DNA of 64,000 nucleotides from Bombyx mori (lineage: Eukaryota; Arthropoda; Insecta; Lepidoptera; Bombycidae): contig NC_085120.1 in the NCBI RefSeq assembly GCF_030269925.1, positions 9,017,501 through 9,081,500 on the forward strand, in the 5' to 3' direction. Position numbers and translations under genes: made by a program. The stretch's first letter is position 1. Each line of letters starts with the position of its first letter. Below the pieces are notes generated by a model. That model saw only the letters and a program-made list of their open reading frames with translations, was not told where the DNA came from and did not search any database. Positions 55,355-64,000 of the stretch are shown here, one piece after another.

Positions 55355-56800
55355 GCACATTATAATTTTGCGGGTTTGATTTATGTCCATTTGCTCATAA
55401 ACTCGAAAGAGCCTTTTTTAATTGGCAACGAAAACCGAAGGTCCACTTAGGTTCGGCTTAGAGTACTTTCCTGTCGCTCTTGAACAACAGGGAGGTGAGT
55501 GGAAGTAAAATTTAATGGACATTTCATTAAATGCTTAATAAAAATTTATAAAGATATATTATAATAATAGAAAAGCATTAATTTTTTGTTGAGTTACGGG
55601 CTGTCACAAACTTTCAATTGACATATTTAAAAAACTTTATATTTGTGTTCGAGCCCAAAGTTTATCTACATACATAGACCTGCATCAGACGTTCATATCA
55701 ACCACTTCTTAGAGAAGGAAGCTCTAGCTTCTAGAACTTGACGTCATGTATATAATCATGAATATTGATTATCACATCTCTTTAAATAGTTAAGTGTTTA
55801 ATTGCTACAGAAATGGGTAGAGTGAGTTGTTTTTCTTCTGACTGACTGATTTGAATCATTATTTTTCTGTTTTGATTTATATTGCAAGATGTTATTCCTT
55901 CACCGTGGAAGTCAATCGTGACCATTTGTCAAGTACGTACGTCATTAAAAAAAATTGGTACCTGTCTGTGAGATTCGAGCATCGGCACAGTTGCATCGTT
56001 TCATATGAATGCACAGTCTAGCGTCTTATCTTACAGGCCAAGATGAAGTCAAACTTGATTATTAAAACGATTTTTCCGTTACACGTGCATAGTTTTGTAC
56101 CGGACCTTAAAAGCTATGAAGCTCTGAGACAAATGACTGTCATTTTCGTAATAAACGTGCAAAAAACGTTCGTGTTTTAATTAAGAGCAGATAAATTTGT
56201 GGTAAAGGTAGGATCGGAGTGAATAACTTTCGGCTAATTTAGGTTCTAAGCGGATCCTGTGGCTCCACCCTTGTTAAATTTGATAAAAATACTTACCTAT
56301 TTTGTTTAAAATGGTAATTCAGAAGTAAGTGCATTTTTTCCATAATCAACCATAGATATTGTGACAACATCAGCCTCAATTGGAGTCTTAACAATCGTTC
56401 ATTAAGTTAGAAATTGGCTGAACAGTGAAACCAACACTTACGGGCATAACGCAACATGACAACAGTGGATACTTTGTCATCAGTTGTATTTATTTGAGAG
56501 GAATTGAGACTTCGATTCAAGACAACCAGAAGAACAGAGAGAGAAGAACTTTGTTACAATATTATCGAGCATTATAGAGAGAAACTAAAAAAGACGTCAA
56601 GAAGACCGAGAGAGAGACGTTTAATTAAAATTTCAGCGGCGTTGTTATCGAATAACGACGAAAGTGGGTCGCCGCAAAGTTTCAATATCGATTTTTATAA
56701 TAAAACCGAGCTTAATTTTAGTTCGGATCGCGAACGAGGAAGCGTACATTGAATCGAGTGAACATGTCTGAACCGCGTCACATTATTAGCGTAATATTAT
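55355..56800. other. Unique sequence, one unexplained open frame
   Basis: AT-rich overall. A plus frame open from about 56488 to 56752 reads RLRFKTTRRTEREELCYNII, then EHYREKLKKTSRRPRERR. It lacks an ATG at its head and has no recognised domain. Confidence 0.35.
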
Positions 56801-56809
56801 TATTAGTGA

Positions 56810-57528
56810 CTAGCGGCCCGCTCCGGCTTAGCTCGGGTCTTTAACAAAAATCTATATATATATATATATATATAAAATTGAATTGCTGTTCGTTAGTCTC
56901 GCTAAAACTCGAGAACGGCTGGACCGATTTGGCTTATTTTGGTCTTGAATTATTCGTGGAAATCCAGAGAAGGTTTAAAAGGTGAATAAATATGAAAATT
57001 CTTGGAATGATATAAAAAACAAACAATTTTGTTTTTCCTTCGATGTGTCCCCCGTCAGACGGATTCCTTTTGTTTTTTTTTAAGTTTATTTTATACAAAA
57101 GTTTAGGTCTTTTATTTATCGGTTGAGGCACTACGAAGTCTGCCGAGTCAGCTAGTATCAAAATAAAAAATTATAATACACACGCATTAACCCTTATATT
57201 TGCGTCAGGTTTATAAAATAGGAAAATTATAAAGGTAGTTTGAATAATTATTATAATTTTAATGAACTTTTATTTTCATTTAAATAGCATTTGTTTTTAT
57301 CTATTTCTTCATCATTTTTATATTATTATTTTTCTAATTTTCGTAACATTATTGGAGTTTTAGTAAGGATCCCTAATTTAAAAAAAAGTATTATAGCCTA
57401 TATCACTCGGAGATAGTGTAGCTTCCAAACAGTGAAAGATTTTTTCAAATCGATTCAGTAGTTTCGGAGCCTATTCAATACAAACAAACAAACAAACAAA
57501 TCTTTCCTCTTTATAATATTAGTATAGT
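56810..57528 (-). mobile_element. Helitron-like element interrupted by another Helitron
   Basis: The minus-strand 3' end (gagcgggccgCTAG, CTAG at 56810-56813) and the 5' region (57385-57528: ctactgaatcgatttgaaaa, gtttgtttgtttgtttg) belong together. The block 56851-57155 is a separate plus-strand Helitron inserted about 37 bp from the 3' end. The 5' terminus is worn (ACTATACT in place of TCTATACT). Confidence 0.8.
56851..57155 (+). mobile_element. Helitron-like element, 'gctggaccgatttggct' family, nested
   Basis: Starts TCTATATATA(TA)n after A, reads cgttagtctcgctaaaactc, and ends ctgccgagtcagCTAG before T. The TA run is expanded relative to its sisters. Confidence 0.88.
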
Positions 57529-57535
57529 TTGACTA

Positions 57536-57612
57536 ATGAACCCACGGTTTTAAGGGCGGAAGACATTAATATGTTAATGCGGCCACCGATCTTTAGACAT
57601 GGGTTTTTATTG
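57536..57612 (-). repeat. BMC1-like 3' unit relic
   Basis: Only tgaacccacggttttaaggg and gcggccaccgatctttagac are reminiscent of the unit; tentative. Confidence 0.35.
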
Positions 57613-57790
57613 ACGCTAGAAACAGTTTGGATAGTGCCACGATAACCTATCTATCACCAGTTATATCCCATATGCGTTGACAACAAAACACTGAGTGCTT
57701 TGTGAACGTTGCGACCCATATTCATAACACACGATTGCATGTAATGTTCCGCAGCCTCACAATATTAATAGGCACAATATTAATAATAAT

Positions 57791-58037
57791 TTACTGGTGG
57801 TAGGACCTCTTGTGAGTCCGCACGGGTAGGTACCACCACCCTGCCTATTTCTGCCGTGAAGCAGTAATGCGTTTCGGTTTGAAGGGAGGGGCAGCCGTTG
57901 TAACTATACTTGAGACCTTAGAACTTATATCTCAAGGTGGTGGGCGTACTTACGTTATAGATGTCTATGGGCTCCAGTAACCACTTATCACCAAGTGGGC
58001 TGTGAGTTCGTCCATCCACCTAAGCAATAAAAAAAAG
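57791..58037 (+). mobile_element. BMC1-like 3' unit, full length
   Basis: From ttactggtggtaggacctct to cacctaagcaataaaaaaaa. Confidence 0.92.
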
Positions 58038-58039
58038 GC

Positions 58040-58840
58040 CGATCGATTTTACCAAGGAACTATCAAGGAGGCTATTGTTATTATTTATCAATGTTTTCGG
58101 AAAATATCATCAGTGTGCGTTGATTTTCGCGTTAGCTGAGTTACGAGTCGGCACAGATTACCTCCTGTCGTTCTGTCTATATCTGCACTGATCGGTACAA
58201 ATTATTTTTATGTAACATATTAGAACGAAACGAATTAAACTAATTAACTGCTATCTCTCACACGAAAGCAACGTGTTCTTCATGACGTTATTTAATTTCT
58301 CAAGATAATGTTCATCTAGGTATTGTTGGTGAGATGATTCTAATTATTGCAAACGATAGGGAAGCTTTCTGTATACCGGATTTGATTTTGTTACGTTACT
58401 TAAATGTAACTGAAGTACGGTTTGAGGATGCAGTCTACAGATTTTGTTAGCGTACAACATGGAAATTACTTGGATAACGGCATTAAGCAATTATATCCAT
58501 ACTTTATTATTTTATTTGATTGATTATTATTATAATAATTGTGAAAGTGTGTATATTTGTGTGTGTTTGTGTTTGGCCTTCTTACACGCGGAAATGAAGC
58601 AAGAGATTTACATAATTTGTTTTAAGTGATTGTTGACTATGACCTAGGGTATCCTTAGGCGACATAGGGTATCCTTTCGTTGCAAAAAAAGATTTTAGTC
58701 CCATAGGAAACTACACTGATATGTTTCCTTGACTACGTGGTAGAATCCGCGGGAAACAGCTTGATGTGAAAAAAGAAAAATAGGATAATCTCGCTTTCTT
58801 TCTGTCGCACGCCTACAACTTAACGTATGTAATTATGTTA
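58040..58840. other. AT-rich spacer, no gene seen
   Basis: Nothing recognised beyond a short direct repeat of tagggtatcctt (58646 and 58666). Confidence 0.35.
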
Positions 58841-58848
58841 AGTACTGG

Positions 58849-59030
58849 CCACTGAGTTTCTCGTTGGATCGCGATTCCGATCCGGTGGTAGATTCTGCAA
58901 AGCACTGCTCTTGTTAAGGTTAGTGATAACAAATTCTCTCAGGTTGAGACCGTGAGCGCACCCACCGGTCTGAACATAGCTACAATAGCCTCTTAGGCTA
59001 CCAGCGAGTAGGTTGGAGAAAAAAAAACTT
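58849..59030 (+). mobile_element. Bm1-like SINE, 3' half
   Basis: Core hairpin arm ccactgagtttctcg with its partner arm deleted (joins gttggatcgcgattccgatc), then gcaaagcactgctcttg, gtgagcgcacccacc, and an end gcgagtaggttggagaaaaa with A-tail. Confidence 0.8.
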
Positions 59031-59055
59031 ACATCCATCCTTTTTATTAGAAAAA

Positions 59056-59705
59056 CTAGCTTTTGCCCGCGACTCCGTCCGCGTGGAATAGTTACTTTGG
59101 CATAACGCAAAATTTTACCCCCACTTCATGTACGTAGAAAGTGAAAATATTTATTAACATTCTTTATTGGTGCTCCACTTGTTTTTTTTATGATTGAAGG
59201 ATTACTGGTGGCCCGGAGGCCTTTCCAGTTTCACCAGGACAGGTGGGCGAGCAAAGGCTCAGCCAGGAGGGGTGGGATTTGCTAACAGCTACCCGACCGC
59301 CTCCGAAGGAGACCTAACAGTTCAAGAGTAGCTGCTTCGCGAATGAATCTACTACCGGATCGGAATCGCGACCCGCTGAGAAGATCCGGCGAGAAACTCA
59401 GCGAGCTGATTCATGGGTTATCTTGCACGGCGAACTCTTTGTCGAGTTCGACGAGTACGGTTACCGAGGTCCCTAAGCCTGCTCCTAGTGTTAGAGCTGA
59501 AGGCGTCTAATGCAAAGGTTATTGGATCTGATGGATCCGTAAGGACGGCTCCACTTGTACCGGTCTCATGCTGTTATATAGCCTATAGCCTTCCTCAATA
59601 AATGGACTATCTAACACCGAAAGAATTTTTTAAATCAGACCAGTAGATGCTGAGATTAGCGCGTTCAAACAAACAAACTCTTCAGCTTTATAATATTAGT
59701 TTAGA
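59056..59705 (-). mobile_element. Helitron-like element split by a LINE
   Basis: 'gcgggcaaaagctag' family: the minus-strand CTAG end is at 59056-59059 and the worn 5' end is near 59705, with A and T flanks. The LINE at 59182-59548 interrupts it; once it and one copy of the target duplication are removed, the Helitron reads continuously like 30276-30608. Confidence 0.9.
59171..59559 (-). mobile_element. Jockey-type LINE, 5'-truncated, with 10-11 bp TSD
   Basis: Target duplication gctccacttg occurs just left of the T-run (about 59172-59181) and just right of the truncation point (about 59549-59558). The body has tatgattgaaggattactgg, the full 3'-UTR with both hairpins, and the last ~40 codons up to gatccgtaaggacg. 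Slightly more diverged than 61660-64000. Confidence 0.92.
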
Positions 59706-59709
59706 TAAC

Positions 59710-60630
59710 CACCATCATTTTAATGGATCTGTATTGTCGTTCTAAACGATTAAAAATTTGTTTTTTTTTTTAGAATTTGTGTAACGTATTCATGTTTTCT
59801 CAAAACAGTGAAAGTTTCACACGACTTTAGAGCATGTTGCCAACGTACCGTGATCCCCTGCAAGTCTAGACGTGTCGATCGATAGATATGGACAAACAGT
59901 ATGATTACGTCACCCGACTTTCACTCGGCGAGTAAATTGTTTCGGGGAAAGTCGTTAAGTAGAATAAATCGCTCCTGCCTGTTAGACCTTCAGCAGTAAA
60001 ACGAGAATTTATTGTGGTGCTTATGCATAAGAAAAACCTTGCTAAATATATACTTAATTTGCTTGTTTATGTAGTGTGTGTTGGCATGGTTTTTACCATT
60101 AGGCCGGCGCGGCGTCATCAATGCTCTACGGCTAATATTCATTAAACGCTTTATTAACAGAATTTATGACGCCGGCGATTGATGGTCATCATTGGGCATG
60201 CAACGGAATAGCGTTTCGAAATGAGGTCGTCAGCGCAAAAGTGGCCTAACCAACTAAAGACAATTTATTGAAGGAAAAAAATTTAGTATATGCAAGTTTC
60301 TTCAGTGTAAATAATCTGGGTTTCTAGGCTCTTTGTGTATTTGTATTGTTCAAAATAATGTTATAAGAATTTCTTGGGTCTTTGTTCAATGTCGTGTCAA
60401 AACTGCATAGAATTTGAATACATTATTATCATATTGTTTCTCGTAAATTCGAATACAGTAAACGTGTGATAAAACCATACCTATGTACTTGCACACGTAT
60501 ATGACACGCACGTGCCTGTGCGATAAGTACCGAACGCATGCCAACATCCACTATGTCGGCACATCTTCTACTGTTGCTTATATATTATATACATATAGAT
60601 TTTATATGTATACTGGTGTATACTTTATAT
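59710..60630. other. Unique sequence with a candidate conserved block
   Basis: The block 60090-60240 is of balanced composition: ccggcgcggcgtcatcaatg, then ctaatattcattaaacgc, and tatgacgccggcgattgatg, the first and last being partial inverted repeats. No repeat copies and no coding frame. Confidence 0.45.
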
Positions 60631-60635
60631 TGTTT

Positions 60636-60764
60636 TACTGGTGGTAGGACCTTTTGTGAGTCCCCGCGGGTAAGTACCACTACCCTGCCTATTTCTGCCG
60701 TGAAGCAGTAATGCGTTTCGGTTTGAAGGGTGGGGCATCCGTTGTAACTATACTGAGACTTATG
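60636..60764 (+). mobile_element. BMC1-like 3' unit, 5' half only
   Basis: From ttactggtggtaggaccttt to ctatactgagactta, then it joins unrelated sequence. Confidence 0.88.
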
Positions 60765-60789
60765 GCGCTTCAGTCGGTATCTAGGTTAT

Positions 60790-60852
60790 TTATCTTTCCT
60801 AGAAATAATAAAATTTATATGGCAAAACAACGTTTGCCGGGCCAGCCAGTAT
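60790..60852 (+). mobile_element. Helitron-like 3' end fragment
   Basis: Reads ttatatggcaaaacaacgtt and tgccgggccagcCAG, matching the end of 8872-9259 with CTAG changed to CCAG. Confidence 0.6.
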
Positions 60853-60859
60853 TATAATA

Positions 60860-61635
60860 ATACTAGCAAATCCGCTTTGTTGGCTGATCTTTGATTTGAC
60901 ATTTATCCAATCGCTACTAAACAGGATCAAGTCGATAAGTAAATCTGAAGATTTCCTAAAAGTGCCATCGAATTATAATAAGTAGTAGGAAAATCTGGAG
61001 TATGACGACGATATTAGGTGAAATGTTTGAAGCGTCCATCATTTAATAGGTAGTTAGGCCACCCAATATTCTCGTATTGAGTATAATATATAGTTGGATA
61101 TCAAATCGAAATTTTATTCTGAAACCAATTTTGATTACGTTAAATGATAAAATTCAACACAGGAGTATAAATAAAGTATATTCACCGAGGCAGCTTTGTG
61201 GCGAGCGGCGAAAGGTCGCGAATAAAATCATAAGCTAATGTCGACCTAACCTTAATGTCCTTAAGCATGTAATTTAAACGTTTGTACATTGAAGACAGTT
61301 GTGATTCGTTGTCAGGGTAACGCGAAGGTCGATTCACGACGGGTCAGTTTTTGGACGTTTTTTCAACGATCCACGACGTTCAAAACACAATCTGAAAGGT
61401 TTTCTTTGTACCTTAGTAACTGTTACTATCATTTCTTACATTACAACATTTAATTTAGTATGTATTATAATTTGTCGAAAACTTTATACGTGCCTGTGAC
61501 ATTATACGAATTTTTGAATCTTAGTTCAAAAATTGGTAAATACTTTTCTTTGACGATAGTTTTTTCAAAGTTTACCTAAGTTCGTCTTATTTTTAGGTAA
61601 TGGTCAAAAAAAAAAACACTTTTATTTATTTCAGC
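60860..61635. other. Unique spacer, no gene seen
   Basis: An actagcaaatccgctttg word near 60873 looks like a reversed Helitron 3' end, but no partner end could be found. Confidence 0.35.
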
Positions 61636-61637
61636 AT

Positions 61638-64000
61638 TAATTTTTTTTTTTTTTTTTTTTATTTTTTTTTTTTTTTTTTATGATTGAAAGTTTACTGGTG
61701 GCCCGAAGGCCTTTCCAGTTTCACCAGGACAGGTGGGCGAGCAAAGGCTCAGCCAAGAGGGGTGGGATTTGCTAACAACTGCCCGAGCGCCTCCGACAGG
61801 AGACCTAACAACTCAAGAGCAATTGTTTCGCGAATGAATCTACTACCGGATCGGAATCGCGACCCGCTGAGAAGATCCGGCGAGAAACTCAGCGGGCTGA
61901 TGCATGGGTTAGGTTGCACGTCGACCTCTTTGTCGAGTTCGACGAGTACGGTTACCGGGGTCCCTAAGCCTGCCCCTAGTATTAGAGCTGAAGGCATCTA
62001 ATGCAAAGGTTATTGGATCTGATGGATCCGTAAGGACGTGTCTAGGGCGTCGACGGTGACTGGCTCCTGCATGATCAGGATTCGGGGAGTAGTCAGCGGC
62101 GGCAACGATAAGGCGATTATCATGACGCATAGCCTTATCGAAGTATCGTTCCGACGCTGACTTCATGTATTTCCGAATTGATTCGAGGCCCAGGTCGTCG
62201 TGTAGGTCAACGTTCCTCACGAACCACGGAGCCCCGACAGCTAACCTGCAAAAGCGGGATTGTAGGGATTGGAGGGTGTCTATGTGTGTGCGGGCCGCGT
62301 GAGCGAACACCACACTCGCGTAAGTCATGACGGGCCTTATGCAAGTTTTGTAAAGTGTCACCTTGTTCCGAAGGGACATTTTACTCCGCTTACAGATCAT
62401 GGGGTAGAGTCTACCGAGAATAAACGCGGCACGGTCACGGACTGATTTTATATGCGGGCGGAATGTCATCGATGCATCCAGGGTAACGCCCAGGTACTTG
62501 ACCTTCCTGGCCCAGGGTATGGGTTGTCTAAAGAGAGTAATCGGGGGTGTGAGATTCCTCCTCCTAATCCGGGAGGAAATCCGTGTGGAGCTTCCCCTCT
62601 GAAATAGCACCGCAGTACTTTTCGCTGGGTTGATGTCTATGCGCCATTTTCGGAACCACTGTCCTAGGGCTAGGGCTGCGCTCTGAAGCTTCTTCGCGAT
62701 TAGGGACTTATTTCTACTAGAATAGTAAACAGTCGTGTCGTCGGCGAATAAAGCTAAATGGGTCGGCGGCGACCGGGGAATATCGTTGACGAATAAGCTA
62801 AATAGGAGGGGTGAGAGGACAGAGCCTTGCGGGACTCCAGCTGTAAGAGGTCGTGGGGAGGAGCGGGTTCCCTCGACTCGATATCGAAAAGAGCGGTTCG
62901 ACAAGAAGTCCCGTATGATGAGCACGAGACTATCCGGCACGCCCATGTTGAATAGTTTGAAAATCAAACCATTGTGCCAGACTTTGTCGAACGCTTTTGC
63001 GACGTCGAAGAAGAGAGCTCCCGTGTATAACGGTTTTGGTCGATTAAGCCCCACAAGAATGTGCTCCGTGAGGCGGTGCACCTGTTGAACGCATGAGTGA
63101 TTTGTACGGAATCCGAATTGTTCATCGATGAGAATGCCCTTGGATGAGACGAAGTCTCTGAGGCGTTTGTAGAGCAGACGCTCATACAGTTTGCCTAGAG
63201 ACATGAGGAGGCTAATCGGGCGGTAGCTCGTCGGATGATTTTTTGGTTTACCGGGTTTATGTATGCCGATAACGTCCGCTTCTTTCCACACCGCGGGAAA
63301 GATACAGTTCGCCATAGCGGCATTGAAAATAGATGCCAACATCACGATGAGTTGGATGGGTAGAAGTTTAATAACGCGGTTAGATATACCGTCGGAACCG
63401 GGAGCCTTGCGAGGACGTAGGTCTTTGATCAAGTCTTTAACTTCTATCGGGGTGACGGGTGGTAACGCATCCGATGGTGGCAAGGAGGCTCTGCGTTCTA
63501 CCTCACTGTCTACTAATTCTACATGAACAGGGTCCACGGATTGAGTGCTGGGCGTGCACTGGGTTTGCAATGTATCGGCCAGCAGCTCTGCTTTTTCGTC
63601 ATCATCGAACGCCGCGAGTCGGCCTGAGGGGCCTACGAGGGGGGGCATAGTTACTACCGTATCCGATTTGAGAGTACGAGCTAAGCGGTAGTAAGACCTT
63701 TGGGAGGGCGCGAGTCCTTCTAAGAAATCAGACCATCTGGCATCTCGGACTTCGGCGATGCGAGACTTTACGTCGCGTTGTAGGGCACGCATTCGAATAC
63801 GATTTTCCGCGGTAGGATACCTGTCGTAGGCGCGTATCGAGGCGTTCTTAGCTCTAAGGAGTTCCCTAATATCGTCGGACAATTTGAAGCGGTGAAGGAA
63901 GTCCTCCGCTACAACTTGTTTCGATGACCTATCTAATGTCGAGGTGATGTGTGACGTTAAGATGTCTATGGCTTCAGCGGTATCCTGAGGAGACGGGATA
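61638..64000 (-). mobile_element. Jockey-type LINE, 3' part, runs off the window
   Basis: A long T-run (61638-61679, two interruptions) is the poly(A) tail. It is followed in reverse by the 3'-UTR (61680-61908), with both shared hairpins, and by the reverse-transcriptase frame to the window edge. The upstream endonuclease domain, any first ORF and the 5'-UTR lie outside. Near-identity to 14891-16092 suggests recent mobility. Confidence 0.95.
61909..63999 (-). CDS. Jockey-type non-LTR reverse transcriptase, N-terminus outside window
   Basis: The enzyme copies LINE RNA into DNA at a nicked target site. The frame is open for 697 codons from the window edge (first residues IPSPQDTAEAIDILTSH) to the stop at 61909-61911. 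Visible motifs are KAPGSDGISN (fingers), YRPISLLMSLGKLYERL, FFDVAKAFDKVWH (first catalytic aspartate, about residue 332), TAGVPQGSVLSPLLF and LALFADDTTVYY (catalytic pair, about residue 420). A thumb (VKYLGVTLDASMTFRPH) and a C-terminal domain ending in an Arg-rich tail (RTRRTRQRGRR) follow. No stop or frameshift is seen. The usual N-terminal AP-type endonuclease would lie beyond the edge, so whether the whole gene is intact cannot be judged. Confidence 0.95.
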   Translation of the reverse strand: MPSPQDTAEAIDILTSHITSTLDRSSKQVVAEDFLHRFKLSDDIRELLRAKNASIRAYDRYPTAENRIRMRALQRDVKSRIAEVRDARWSDFLEGLAPSQRSYYRLARTLKSDTVVTMPPLVGPSGRLAAFDDDEKAELLADTLQTQCTPSTQSVDPVHVELVDSEVERRASLPPSDALPPVTPIEVKDLIKDLRPRKAPGSDGISNRVIKLLPIQLIVMLASIFNAAMANCIFPAVWKEADVIGIHKPGKPKNHPTSYRPISLLMSLGKLYERLLYKRLRDFVSSKGILIDEQFGFRTNHSCVQQVHRLTEHILVGLNRPKPLYTGALFFDVAKAFDKVWHNGLIFKLFNMGVPDSLVLIIRDFLSNRSFRYRVEGTRSSPRPLTAGVPQGSVLSPLLFSLFVNDIPRSPPTHLALFADDTTVYYSSRNKSLIAKKLQSAALALGQWFRKWRIDINPAKSTAVLFQRGSSTRISSRIRRRNLTPPITLFRQPIPWARKVKYLGVTLDASMTFRPHIKSVRDRAAFILGRLYPMICKRSKMSLRNKVTLYKTCIRPVMTYASVVFAHAARTHIDTLQSLQSRFCRLAVGAPWFVRNVDLHDDLGLESIRKYMKSASERYFDKAMRHDNRLIVAAADYSPNPDHAGASHRRRPRHVLTDPSDPITFALDAFSSNTRGRLRDPGNRTRRTRQRGRRAT

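Noticed and set aside
1..64000. Host protein-coding gene, rRNA or CRISPR array
   Set aside because: Both strands were read for long frames, conserved motifs and regular short repeats; nothing beyond transposon coding was convincing. Small exons of a long-intron gene cannot be excluded.

Overview
The window looks like nuclear DNA from a silk moth (Bombyx mori or a close relative). The evidence is its AT-rich, gene-poor make-up and a dense set of repeats of lepidopteran type: about thirty complete or partial copies of a ~245 bp poly(A)-tailed unit that I equate with the 3' end of BMC1-type LINEs, Bm1-like SINEs, many short Helitrons, RTE-like LINE tails, and a DD37D (maT/Bmmar1-type) mariner. 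The species call rests on recognising these families by eye; no search was run. I found no convincing host protein-coding gene, no functional tRNA or rRNA gene and no CRISPR array. Nearly all open reading frames seen are transposon remnants or chance frames in AT-rich DNA.

Layout. 1-5 kb: RTE-like LINE scraps and a transposase-like fragment abutting a MITE with 46 bp inverted ends. 5-14 kb: scattered BMC1-like units, Bm1-like SINE pieces, and Helitrons, two of them head to tail at 8.9-9.5 kb. 14.9-16.1 kb: a 5'-truncated jockey-type LINE with an exact 11 bp target duplication. 18.0-19.2 kb: a local tandem duplication containing BMC1-like units. 20.2-20.75 kb: a 104 bp minisatellite. 22-25.7 kb: a tRNA-derived SINE, more Helitron and mostly unique AT-rich sequence. 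25.7-27.3 kb: a hAT-type MITE next to a full-length mariner broken by one frameshift. 28-48 kb: Helitrons, two further hAT-type MITEs, BMC1-like and Bm1-like copies, and LINE tails. 48-60 kb: a fold-back MITE and several nested insertions (BMC1-like unit in a Bm1-like SINE; Helitron in Helitron; jockey LINE in Helitron). 61.6-64 kb: the 3' part of a jockey-type LINE on the minus strand, whose reverse-transcriptase frame is still open at the window edge.

How the parts relate. The autonomous enzymes visible are the jockey-type reverse transcriptase (intact as far as seen, with a nearly identical truncated sister at 14.9 kb, so recently active) and the frameshifted mariner transposase. The rest is non-autonomous. 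The most interesting structural signal is that the Bm1-like SINE and the jockey-type LINE share an internal module able to form two RNA hairpins, with compensatory base changes between the families. The second is that the ~245 bp BMC1-like unit almost always begins at the same base, which is not what random 5' truncation predicts.
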